Below, piece by piece: positions 25,817 to 33,781 of a DNA stretch of 64,000 bases. The DNA is from JALUZX01 sp964561605 (GTDB lineage: Bacteria; Planctomycetota; UBA1135; JALUZX01). The notes beneath the pieces were generated by a model, which was not told where the DNA came from, did not search any database, and was given only the letters and a program-made list of their open reading frames with translations. The stretch spans positions 1 through 64,000 of the forward strand of contig CAZLQD010000029.1 in assembly GCA_964561605.1 (NCBI GenBank). Direction: 5' to 3'. Position 1 is the stretch's first letter. Each line of letters opens with the position of its first letter. A program made the position numbers and the translations under genes.

Positions 25817-28708
25817 ATGGCGTCGGAAGACCGTCACGACGAGGACCTGTTTCCCCCTGAGCCTTCCAGGGAAGAGGTTCCTCCCAGCGGGGAGGAGGAA
25901 GAGGAGTTCTTCGTCCTGGAGGAAGAGGAAGAAGAACCTGGAGGGGAAGAGGGGATTCCCCAGGCGGAAGGGGCCGTTGACGGCGGTCCTTCCCCAGGTT
26001 CCGGCCCGGGAGAGGAGGTGCCCGAAGGGGGGGATGTCTCCCCGGTGGACGATCCTTTCTCCCAGGGGGATATAGACGAATCCCTCTTCGCGGATTCAGA
26101 TGACCTGCAGGGGGAGACGCCCGAAACCGTCGATGGGGGGACCTTCACCCCTCCGGAAGCTGCCGAACCGGTGGACCGGGAGGATGGGGATCCGGAGATC
26201 TACGTGGAGGAGCCCCTTCCGGGAGAGGACCGGGCCGTTTCCGCCGGGGGGGATGAGGAGCAGTCTTCCGGCGGGGAACCGGAGGAGGCCCCCGAGGACA
26301 TCCTCTTCGACGATCTGGACGAGGCCGGAGGAACGGGAGAAGATTTCGGAGTGGATCTTCCTTCCTTCCAGGAAGAGGGGGGAGGAGAGGAAGGGCTCCT
26401 GGAGGCCCTGGAGGAATTCGATCCCGAAGCGGTCCACGACGCGCCCAGGGGCGGGGGCGACCCCTCCCTGGAGGAGATGGACGACCTGGACCTGGATCTG
26501 GACGCCGAGCTGGAACTGGTGGACGAGGTGGAGGACCTGGTCCAACCCGGCTCGGGGAAAGAGGAGTCTCCCGAAGAGTCCGGGGAGGAGGCTCTTGAAC
26601 TGGTCCTGGAGGACGAGGAGGGCCCCAGGGCCGAGGCGCGTGAAATGCCGGCCCGTGCCGGAGAGGAGGAACTCGTCCTCGAGGGGATGGCCGGGGATGA
26701 AGAGAGCGGGATTCCCGAGTTGGAACTGGACGGGGAAGGAGACATAGACGAGAGCCTCTTCGAAGGGGAGGAATCTCCCGCCGAGCCCATGGCTGCGGCG
26801 CAGGATGAGCCTTCCCGGGAGGAAATCCCCGTGGAGGAGTCTCCCTCCGATTCCGTAGGGGAGGAAATCCAGGAAGGAGAGGAATCGCCGGGAACCATCT
26901 TCCAGGGAGAAGAGGAGGTCGGGGAGGAGGCTCCCATGAGCCCCCTGCTGACCGATCCCGGAGAGGGTGCTCCTCCCGAGGCCGCCGGAGAGAGTCAGGG
27001 CGCGCCTTCCGGGGTGGCTCCCTGGATGGTGCCGGAAGAGGTCCTGGAAGAGACATCGGAAGGCCTGGCCGCCGTTCCCCCCGAGGAATCCCTCATGGGT
27101 GGGGAGGAAGGGGGAGGGGAGCTTCCCGAGATCGGTTTGCGGCCCCTCGAAGAAGAAGAGCCCTACGCGGAAGGGGAAGAGGAAGACTCCTGGGAGGAGG
27201 CCGCGGCGGATGGAGGCGAGTCCCCCACCTTCGAGGAACTCTACGGCCTGCCTCCCGCCTCGGGGGAGAGCGGGGGAGAGGTGGAGACCTCCGACTCCAT
27301 CATGGTGGAGGCCCCCAAGGTGGTCGGCTCCATCTACCAGGAAGAGGAGCACGGCTGGGGGGTGAAACTCATCCTGTGGGGTTCCCTCGCGGCGAGTTTC
27401 CTGGTGGCCGCTTTCGTGGGCTGGGTCTACATGAAGCAGAAAGCCCGCCTGGAGCGGACCGCCCCCATCCTCTCGGCGAGGGTGGAGATGCCCAGGCCGG
27501 TCCTTCCCGACAATGTCCCTCCGCCGGATCTGCGGCCCCGGGAGCAGACGGCCTGGAAGGCCTACCAGGGGCCCCAGGAACCGCCCCCTCCGCCGGCCTC
27601 CCAGGTGGCCCGAGGCGAAGGGACCGGAGATGGGTCGGGCGGAAAGAAGAAACCTGTCTCGACCCGCCCAGTCGTTCCCCTGGCAGGGGAGAATCCCTTC
27701 CTGCCTCCCCTTCTCGCTGGAGGAAGTAAGCCGGGTGAGGGTGAGGCGGGACACCGGAAACCCGCCGGGGAGGAAGTGAAACCTACCAAGGTGGAGGGCC
27801 CCGGAACGCCTTCCGGCGGTGCCGCTCCGACGGCCCAGGCCGGTTCCGAAGCGGGACCGGGAAAGGGCCGGGAGACCAAGCAGGCCCCGCCGGCCCAGAC
27901 CGGCCCGGAGGAACCGGGGAAACTGGCCAAGGCCTCTCCCGGAGGGGAAGTCCCCGTGCCCGCCGTACCCGCTGTTCCGAATCCGCAGGCCAAGCCGACG
28001 CGCCCTGCCGGGCCCGCCCAGCCTTCCCGGGGAGAGGAGACCCATGCGGCGCCGCCTCCTTCCTCGGGGCCTTCCCCCAGGGAGAAGGGTTGGAAGGACG
28101 CCATGGGGCTGGTCCGAGGCACCCAGGTCTTGGCGGAATTGAAGAACGGGAACTATTTCATCGGCAGGATCTACAAGATCGGCGGCAGGAAGGTGATCCT
28201 GGACGTCAAGAAGGGGCAACTCACCTTCTACTACGATGAAGTGGCCCACTTGATGCCCATCGGGCCGGCTTTGGCCAGGAAGCTCAAAGAGCATCCCCAC
28301 GGCTTCGTGATCCTGAAGAACACGAACCGCCTCAAGGGCGAGATCGTCGTGGAGGCCAAGGACTTCGTCACCATCCAGGTTCGGGAGGCCCGGATCACCA
28401 TACCCAGGGAGAGCATCGAAAGGGTGGAGAAGGGCGAGGAGACGAGCCTCAAGCTCACCGAGGACCCCGTCCTGGCACGGGAGCTGGGAATGGAGGACAT
28501 CCCCGTCGAGGACGAAGGGGCCCAGGCCAAGGCCGAGCCCGCTCCGGCGTCACGGGAAGAGCCTTCCATCCCATCGGGAGCAGTGGAGGAACTGGACCGC
28601 CTCCTGGGTGCGACCCGGAACAGGAAGGAGGAAGAAAAAGGCCGGAACCAGGTTTTGACTCTTCCTTCCCCCAAAGAAGGGGCCGTCAAAGTCAAGGCGG
28701 GAGACTAG
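25817..28708 (+). CDS. Giant acidic single-pass membrane protein
   Basis: A 963-residue protein, GAGGAG ten bases before the ATG. Residues 1-515 are extremely Glu/Asp-rich with no Cys and few basic residues, and include a repeated GDIDESLF motif at about 84-91 and 308-315. One membrane span lies at about 517-540 (LILWGSLAASFLVAAFVGW). Residues of about 555-750 are Pro/Gly/Lys-rich linker (the charge flips to basic). About 755-870 is a compact beta-rich domain (TQVLAELKNGNYFIGRIYKI, KVILDVKKGQLTFYYDEV, IVVEAKDFVTIQVREARITI) resembling an SH3- or Sm-like fold. No enzyme motif. By charge rules the acidic part is likely cytoplasmic and the beta domain outside. The family is not recognised. Confidence 0.75.
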   Translation: MASEDRHDEDLFPPEPSREEVPPSGEEEEEFFVLEEEEEEPGGEEGIPQAEGAVDGGPSPGSGPGEEVPEGGDVSPVDDPFSQGDIDESLFADSDDLQGETPETVDGGTFTPPEAAEPVDREDGDPEIYVEEPLPGEDRAVSAGGDEEQSSGGEPEEAPEDILFDDLDEAGGTGEDFGVDLPSFQEEGGGEEGLLEALEEFDPEAVHDAPRGGGDPSLEEMDDLDLDLDAELELVDEVEDLVQPGSGKEESPEESGEEALELVLEDEEGPRAEAREMPARAGEEELVLEGMAGDEESGIPELELDGEGDIDESLFEGEESPAEPMAAAQDEPSREEIPVEESPSDSVGEEIQEGEESPGTIFQGEEEVGEEAPMSPLLTDPGEGAPPEAAGESQGAPSGVAPWMVPEEVLEETSEGLAAVPPEESLMGGEEGGGELPEIGLRPLEEEEPYAEGEEEDSWEEAAADGGESPTFEELYGLPPASGESGGEVETSDSIMVEAPKVVGSIYQEEEHGWGVKLILWGSLAASFLVAAFVGWVYMKQKARLERTAPILSARVEMPRPVLPDNVPPPDLRPREQTAWKAYQGPQEPPPPPASQVARGEGTGDGSGGKKKPVSTRPVVPLAGENPFLPPLLAGGSKPGEGEAGHRKPAGEEVKPTKVEGPGTPSGGAAPTAQAGSEAGPGKGRETKQAPPAQTGPEEPGKLAKASPGGEVPVPAVPAVPNPQAKPTRPAGPAQPSRGEETHAAPPPSSGPSPREKGWKDAMGLVRGTQVLAELKNGNYFIGRIYKIGGRKVILDVKKGQLTFYYDEVAHLMPIGPALARKLKEHPHGFVILKNTNRLKGEIVVEAKDFVTIQVREARITIPRESIERVEKGEETSLKLTEDPVLARELGMEDIPVEDEGAQAKAEPAPASREEPSIPSGAVEELDRLLGATRNRKEEEKGRNQVLTLPSPKEGAVKVKAGD

Positions 28709-28722
28709 GGGCCGGGGGAAAA

Positions 28723-28817
28723 CCGGGGCTGACGTTTTCTTTTTTCTCGTTGGCCCCTGCCGGCGGGGATGTGCGGCCCGAAGGGCCGCAACATGCCCGA
28801 CGTCAGGGGGGTGGGAG
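28723..28817 (+). repeat. 95-bp intergenic repeat, copy A
   Basis: Begins CCGGGGCTGACGTTTTC and ends CGTCAGGGGGGTGGGAG. Contains a hairpin TGCGGCCC-GAA-GGGCCGCA (28772-28790), with CTGACG near the 5' end complementary to CGTCAG near the 3' end. It differs from copy B at five positions, four of which are two compensatory base-pair changes in the hairpin. Confidence 0.85.
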
Positions 28818-28874
28818 GGAGTTCGGAGAGTTTTTTGTGGCGCTTTCGTTGTTGCTGCCACTCCCCCGGACGTC

Positions 28875-28903
28875 TCGGGCATGTCACTACGTTCCATGCC
28901 CGA
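28875..28903 (+). repeat. Inverted repeat TCGGGCATG...CATGCCCGA
   Basis: Nine-base arms (28875-28883 and 28895-28903) around an 11-base loop. The right arm opens the 26-bp element found again at 28992. It sits between the two 95-bp copies and is probably part of the same intergenic element family. Confidence 0.65.
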
Positions 28904-28920
28904 GCCGGCCGGGGCTGACG
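28895..28920 (+). repeat. 26-bp repeat, copy 1
   Basis: CATGCCCGAGCCGGCCGGGG followed by CTGACG. Identical to 28992-29017. A partial version, CTCGGCCGGCCGGGGCTAACG, lies at 28951-28971. The CCGGCCGG core is self-complementary. Confidence 0.85.
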
Positions 28921-28991
28921 GGAAAAATAGGATGGTCTTGCGGGCCGTGACTCGGCCGGCCGGGGCTAACGAAAAATATTTGTACTTCGCT

Positions 28992-29017
28992 CATGCCCGA
29001 GCCGGCCGGGGCTGACG
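28992..29017 (+). repeat. 26-bp repeat, copy 2
   Basis: Exact copy of 28895-28920; its last twelve bases are also the first twelve of the 95-bp copy B, so the short and long repeats are joined parts of one element. Confidence 0.85.
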
Positions 29018-29100
29018 TTTTCTTTTTTCTCGTTAGCCCCTGCCGGCGGGGATGTGCAGCTCGAAGAGCTGCAACATGCCCGACGTCAGGGGGGTGGGAG
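29006..29100 (+). repeat. 95-bp intergenic repeat, copy B
   Basis: Same length and layout as copy A, 283 bp downstream, direct orientation. Its hairpin reads TGCAGCTC-GAA-GAGCTGCA (29055-29073): two base pairs differ from copy A and both remain paired. The only other difference is G28752 to A29035. The pattern is what selection on structure, not sequence, would leave. Confidence 0.85.
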
Positions 29101-29157
29101 TTCGGGGACGTTCCTGGAACGGGAAAATGGGGACCGCCCCCTTCCGGGAGGCTCCTT

Positions 29158-29187
29158 TTGGCTTACCCTAGGGTTTCCCCGTAGAAA
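29158..29187 (+). promoter_or_regulatory. Possible promoter of the HEAT-vWA gene
   Basis: TTGGCT (29158-29163), 18-base spacer, TAGAAA (29182-29187). The start would be near 29194 and the gene begins at 29232. It lies just beyond the repeat region. Confidence 0.4.
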
Positions 29188-29231
29188 TCTTGGACGTTGC
29201 AAGATCCCTGACCTGGAGGCCTCAGGATTCT

Positions 29232-30815
29232 ATGAGAAAGACAGGTTCGCCCTTTGTTGGGTTCTTCTTCGTCGCCCTGGCCTTGGCCCTGGCGACTCTT
29301 CCCGCCCGTTCCCAGGGCGGGGACGAGCAGGACATGCTGGACCAGGTCAAGGAGTTCCAGCGCTATTACAAGACCTACAAGGACAAAGACAGCAAGATCG
29401 AAGCCATCCGGGTCCTGAAGGGGGTGGATTGCCCCCAGGCGGCCAAGGCTCTCTTCCCTCTCCTTTCCGACAGGGATCCCGAGATCGTCCAGGCCGCCGT
29501 GGACGTCCTCTCTTCCTTCCAGAAGGAGGAGACCCTGGGGCCCTTCCTGGAGGTCCTCCCCAAGCTCAAGGACCCGGCGGCCCGCTCCAGGCTGGTCCAG
29601 ATCCTGGGCAACGCCCACTTCGACAAGGCGGCCCCCGTCCTCATGGCCATGCTCAAGAAGGAGCGGGACGTCCCCACTAAGGCCCAGATCGCCCGGGCCC
29701 TGGGGATCTTCAAGGACAAGAAGGCCGTCCCCTACCTGGCCAAGCTTCTCAAGGATCGGGCCCCCCAGGTGAGGATGGCCGCTCTCGACGCCCTGGCCTC
29801 CATCCGGGACAAGGAACAGGGGGACCTGGTTGTGCCCCTCCTCAAGGACCCGGACTGGCGGGTCCGTTCGGCGGCGATCCGGGCCGCAAGGACCATACGG
29901 GTCCAGGCCGCCGTGGAGCCCTTGATCGATCTCCTCGGGGAGAAGGAAGGGCGCCTCAGGATGGAGGCCGCCGACGCCCTCGTGGAGATCACCGACTGCG
30001 ACTACGGCGACGACCAGGCCATGTGGAAGAAGCAGTGGGCCCGCCTGAAGAGCCTGAACTTCAAGATCCCCTCCGACGAGGAAATGGCCCGCCGCAAGCG
30101 CAAGCGCTGGGAGAACGAGCGGCGCTACAAGAAGTTCAAGAAGGTCATCACCTACAACGGGATTCCCACCACTTCCAAGCGCATGCTCTTCGTCATCGAC
30201 GTCTCGGGATCCATGCGGGACCTGGTGGTGGACCGGGAGAAGTTCCAGGAAGGGGGATACAAGTCCTTCCAGAAACTCGAGATCGTCAAGACCGAGTTGA
30301 TCCGGACCATCGAAAACCTCCGGCGGGACACCTGGTTCAACATCCTGGCCTTCGCCACGAAGATCAAGAAGTGGAAGCGGAAACTGGTCCAGGCCAACAT
30401 CCTCAACCGCACGAGCGCCATCAATTGGGTCAAGTCCTTGAGGCCCATGGGGGCGGCGGGACCCCAGGACATTCCCATGGGCGGCATGGGAGGAGGTCCC
30501 GCCCTGGGCAAGACCAACACCATGGGCGCCCTGTTGGCCGCCTTCGGCCTTCCTCCGGACAAGATCCCCGACGAGAGGGCCGTGGAGAAGATGGGCCGGC
30601 CCAGGAACGACCTGGACACGATCTTCTTCCTCTCCGACGGGCGGCCCTCCACGGGAATCTACGTGGACCGGGACGACATCCTCAGGACGGTTCGGATGCT
30701 CAACCGCTACAGGCGGATCGTCATCCACACCATCGCCATCGGTGAGTTCCAGAAGGACTTCCTGGCCATGCTGGCCCAGCAGAACGGCGGCCAGTTCGTG
30801 GACCTGGGAAGGTAG
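29232..30815 (+). CDS. Secreted HEAT-repeat and von Willebrand A domain protein
   Basis: A 527-residue protein from ATG 29232 (MRKTGSPFVG), with signal peptide FFFVALALALATLPARSQG. Residues of about 45-265 are HEAT/PBS-lyase-like repeats (AAKALFPLLSDRDPEIVQAA, APVLMAMLKKERDVPTKAQI, VPYLAKLLKDRAPQVRMAAL). A basic stretch is followed by a vWA domain from about 320: RMLFVIDVSGSMRDL carries the DxSxS part of the MIDAS metal site, and FLSDGRPSTG supplies the later MIDAS Asp. A Gly/Met-rich loop (GGMGGGPALGKTNTMGALL) carries the MIDAS Thr. The protein likely binds another protein outside the cytoplasm through Mg2+ at the MIDAS. It is monocistronic. Confidence 0.85.
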   Translation: MRKTGSPFVGFFFVALALALATLPARSQGGDEQDMLDQVKEFQRYYKTYKDKDSKIEAIRVLKGVDCPQAAKALFPLLSDRDPEIVQAAVDVLSSFQKEETLGPFLEVLPKLKDPAARSRLVQILGNAHFDKAAPVLMAMLKKERDVPTKAQIARALGIFKDKKAVPYLAKLLKDRAPQVRMAALDALASIRDKEQGDLVVPLLKDPDWRVRSAAIRAARTIRVQAAVEPLIDLLGEKEGRLRMEAADALVEITDCDYGDDQAMWKKQWARLKSLNFKIPSDEEMARRKRKRWENERRYKKFKKVITYNGIPTTSKRMLFVIDVSGSMRDLVVDREKFQEGGYKSFQKLEIVKTELIRTIENLRRDTWFNILAFATKIKKWKRKLVQANILNRTSAINWVKSLRPMGAAGPQDIPMGGMGGGPALGKTNTMGALLAAFGLPPDKIPDERAVEKMGRPRNDLDTIFFLSDGRPSTGIYVDRDDILRTVRMLNRYRRIVIHTIAIGEFQKDFLAMLAQQNGGQFVDLGR

Positions 30816-30867
30816 GAGGAAGGCCCCGCCCGGGGAGAATCGCTCCCCGGGCGCAGGGCCGGGAGGA

Positions 30868-32967
30868 TCAGTTCTCTTCCTGGTGCTTCACCGCCGCGGC
30901 CATGGCGAAGACCAAGGCCGCCAGGGCCAGGATCGCCAGGGCCCCGACGAGCATCCCCCTGTCCTCGAACCACGGGGCGGGGCGGTTTTTCAGGACTTCC
31001 CTCCCCTTTTCCGTGGCGTAGTAGAAGTCCTGGCCCACGCTGAGGCGGGTGATGGGTGTCCCGAGGAACCACAAGGGCATGCGCATTACGGCTGAGAGGA
31101 TCCCTCCCAGGGCGGCGCCGGCCACGAGCCCCGATGCGATGAGGATGCCCTTGTCCTTGCGGGCCTTGGCCACGGCCTCTTTCCTGGAGGAGTGGGCCAC
31201 GACCCAGCTCACGATACCGCCGAAGAGGATTCCCAGGTTGATGCCCAGGGGCAGGTAGAGCCCGAGCGCGAAGGCCAGGGCCGGGACGCCCACGATCTCG
31301 AGGATCAAGGTCAGGAGGCCCCCCGTTGCGTAGAGCATCCAGGGCTGGGGCTCGTTGGACATGAGGCTCTTCACGATGGCCCCGATCAGGTTGGCCTGGG
31401 GCGCGGGGAGGGCCGGGTTGGAATCGAGCTTGCCCGTCTCGGGATTCAGGATGGTGAACCCGTAGCTCTTCTGGAGAAGGTAGATCACCCCGATGATGGC
31501 AGCCGAGGCGATGAGGATGGCCAGGAACTTGAGGCGTTCCTGGTTGCGGGGCGTGGCGCCGAGCCAGTATCCGATCTTCAGGTCCGTCACGAAGGCTCCC
31601 GACATGGACAAGGCCGTGCACACCGCCGCGCCGATGGAGATGGCGATGATCTGGCCCGAAGGTCCCGCCAGGCCGCCCACCTTCACCAGGAGGAGGCAGG
31701 CCAGGATCACGGTGATCAAGGTCATGCCCGAGACGGGATTGACCCCGACGATGGCGATGGCCCGGGCCGCCACGGGAGTGAAGAGGAAGGCCAAGAAGAG
31801 CACGATGGCCGCCCCGAGGAAGGAGACCCACAAGGTGGCCCCGAAGGCGAACTTGAAGACCAGGAAGAGCAGGACGGCCATGACCAGTTCCAGGAGGAGC
31901 ACGTAGGAGGGCTTGATGTCCAGGTCGGTCCTCTCCATGGAGGCGGGGGAGTGCTCGGAGAAGAGGCCTTTGAAGCCGAGCGAGATGCTTCCCAGGATGA
32001 TCTTGGACATCTTCAGGATCCCCACCAGGCCCGCCACGGCGATGGCGCCGATGCCGATGGGCCGGACGAAGGTCTTCCAGATGTCCCCGGGGGGAGCCAT
32101 GAAGATGGAGTCTTTCAGGTAGGTCACCTGGTTGAGAGGGTTGTCCAGGGCCCCGGAGCCGAAGTAGATCGCCAGGGGAACGAAGACCAGGTTCGCCAGG
32201 AGGGAGCCGGCGGCGATGATGGCGGCGTACTTGATCCCGATGATATACCCCAGGCCGAAGTTCGTGGCCGTCCCCTCCATGCGGAGTTCCAGGCCCTTTT
32301 CGTAGAGCCCCGGGAAGAGGTGGTGGGTGGAGAGCTTGGCGTTCCAGAGGTGAATCACTTCCACCAGGAACTCGAAGAGAGCGCCGATCCCCAGGGCGGT
32401 GAGGAGGGTCCCCCCCGAGGAGCTTCCGCTCTGCTCCCCCGTGACGAGGATCTCCGTCGTGGCCGTGGCCTCGGGGAAGGGAAGGAGGCCGTGCTGGTCC
32501 TTGACGAAATAGCGCCTCAACGGAATCAGAAGGAGGATCCCGAGGAAACCGCCAGACACGACGGCCAGGAAGGCGTGGAACATGTTGGGATGGAGCTGGT
32601 TGATATAGAGGGCCGGGATGGTGAAGCCCGCCCCGGCCACGACCACCCCTGCGGCCTGGCCCATGGACTGGATGATCACGTTCTCCAGCAGGGTGTTCCG
32701 CCTGGCGTGGCGCCTGCCGAAGAAGACCGCCAGGATGGCGATGGGAATGGCCGTCTCGATGGCGTTGGCCGTCTTGAAACCGATGTAGGCCGCCGCCGCG
32801 GCGAAGACCAAGGTCAGGATGGCCCCGTAGAGGAGGGACCTGAGGGTGACCTCGGGGATCCGGGAGTCGGCGGGCACCACGGGCTGGTAGACCTCGCCCG
32901 GTTTCAAGGGCCTGTAGGCGTTGTCCGGAAGGATCTTTACGGCGGCTCCATCGGCTTCCACGGGCAT
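30868..32967 (-). CDS. OPT-family oligopeptide transporter
   Basis: A 699-residue polytopic protein with about 15-16 hydrophobic segments and a soluble N terminus of about 40 residues. Signature stretches of the OPT superfamily are present: the N-terminal LYGAILTLVFAAAAAYIGF, EVTLRSLL, LLPFPEATATTEIL and ISIGAAVCTALSMSGAFVTD, then DLKIGYWLGATPRNQ. Bacterial members take up short peptides or metal-chelate complexes with proton symport across the inner membrane. The start ATG at 32967 directly abuts an AAGGAG. It is divergent from signal peptidase I with about 120 bp between them. Confidence 0.9.
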   Translation of the reverse strand: MPVEADGAAVKILPDNAYRPLKPGEVYQPVVPADSRIPEVTLRSLLYGAILTLVFAAAAAYIGFKTANAIETAIPIAILAVFFGRRHARRNTLLENVIIQSMGQAAGVVVAGAGFTIPALYINQLHPNMFHAFLAVVSGGFLGILLLIPLRRYFVKDQHGLLPFPEATATTEILVTGEQSGSSSGGTLLTALGIGALFEFLVEVIHLWNAKLSTHHLFPGLYEKGLELRMEGTATNFGLGYIIGIKYAAIIAAGSLLANLVFVPLAIYFGSGALDNPLNQVTYLKDSIFMAPPGDIWKTFVRPIGIGAIAVAGLVGILKMSKIILGSISLGFKGLFSEHSPASMERTDLDIKPSYVLLLELVMAVLLFLVFKFAFGATLWVSFLGAAIVLFLAFLFTPVAARAIAIVGVNPVSGMTLITVILACLLLVKVGGLAGPSGQIIAISIGAAVCTALSMSGAFVTDLKIGYWLGATPRNQERLKFLAILIASAAIIGVIYLLQKSYGFTILNPETGKLDSNPALPAPQANLIGAIVKSLMSNEPQPWMLYATGGLLTLILEIVGVPALAFALGLYLPLGINLGILFGGIVSWVVAHSSRKEAVAKARKDKGILIASGLVAGAALGGILSAVMRMPLWFLGTPITRLSVGQDFYYATEKGREVLKNRPAPWFEDRGMLVGALAILALAALVFAMAAAVKHQEEN

Positions 32968-33091
32968 CTCCTTGTTTCGAAGGTCCCAGGGGGACGGAAG
33001 AGGGCGATTCTAACCCTCCGCCGGGGCCGGTTCGATGCTCCAGTCGGAGCCCTGCCGGCGCCGATCCTTGGGGAAGGGGAAAGGGAAAGCG

Positions 33092-33607
33092 ATGGGGAAG
33101 AGGGACCGAACCCTGCGGTTCTGGGTGGAGAGCGCCGCCTTCCTGGCGGTCATGCTGGTCTCCAGCAGGGCCTTCCTCCAGGTCTCGGTCGTAAAGGGAA
33201 GCTCCATGCAACCCACGATCCACGACGGGGACAGGCTCGTCGTGGACCGGGTCACCCCCAGGCTCGGGGGGATCGGCCGGTTCGACGTGGTCATCCTGGG
33301 GAACCCCAGGAACCCCTCGGAGGACTTCGTGAAGCGCGTCGTGGCCCTCCCCGGGGAGAAGGTGGCCATCCGGAAGGGTCGGCTCGTGGTGAACGGCAGG
33401 GTCCTGCCCGAGTTCTTCGACAAGGTGGGCGAGATCGACGACACCCCCACCTGGACGGTCCCTGATGACTGCTACTTCGTCCTCGGGGACAACCGTCCCG
33501 TCTCCCTGGACAGCCGGGAGTTCGGCTTCGTGCCGAAGAGGCTCATCCGGGGAAAGGTCCTCCTCTGCCTCTGGCCCCTTTCCCACCTGGGAGGGATGAG
33601 GGACTAG
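33092..33607 (+). CDS. lepB: Signal peptidase I
   Basis: About 171 residues from ATG 33092. One N-terminal membrane segment (VESAAFLAVMLVSSRAFL) is followed by the S26 catalytic domain: VVKGSSMQPTI with nucleophile Ser38, DFVKRVVALPGE with general-base Lys81, and VLGDNRPVSLDSREFG, the third conserved box. It is short compared with E. coli LepB (324 residues) and matches the compact Gram-positive or planctomycete-like type with one membrane span. It removes signal peptides from Sec- or Tat-exported proteins, of which there are many in this window. Confidence 0.95.
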   Translation: MGKRDRTLRFWVESAAFLAVMLVSSRAFLQVSVVKGSSMQPTIHDGDRLVVDRVTPRLGGIGRFDVVILGNPRNPSEDFVKRVVALPGEKVAIRKGRLVVNGRVLPEFFDKVGEIDDTPTWTVPDDCYFVLGDNRPVSLDSREFGFVPKRLIRGKVLLCLWPLSHLGGMRD

Positions 33608-33710
33608 AATCTCCTCTTCCGCCGGCCGGGGGGGATCGGCCGGCCCGAAAGGAGATTCCATGCAACCCAGGAAGAAGGCCCTTTTTCCCCTTTTCTCTCC
33701 CTCTTGGGCA

Positions 33711-33750
33711 CGGCCCGGACCGGGGGGCCATCCTCCGGACCGGGCCGTTT
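33711..33750 (+). terminator. Hairpin with short T run between convergent genes
   Basis: CGGCCCGGACCGG (33711-33723) pairs with CCGGACCGGGCCG (33735-33747) with one mismatch, followed by TTT. Positioned between lepB (plus) and the repeat protein at 33782 (minus); most likely ends the lepB transcript. Confidence 0.55.
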
Positions 33751-33781
33751 CCGTTGCTTTTCGGCCTTCGAGAGAGAGGCT

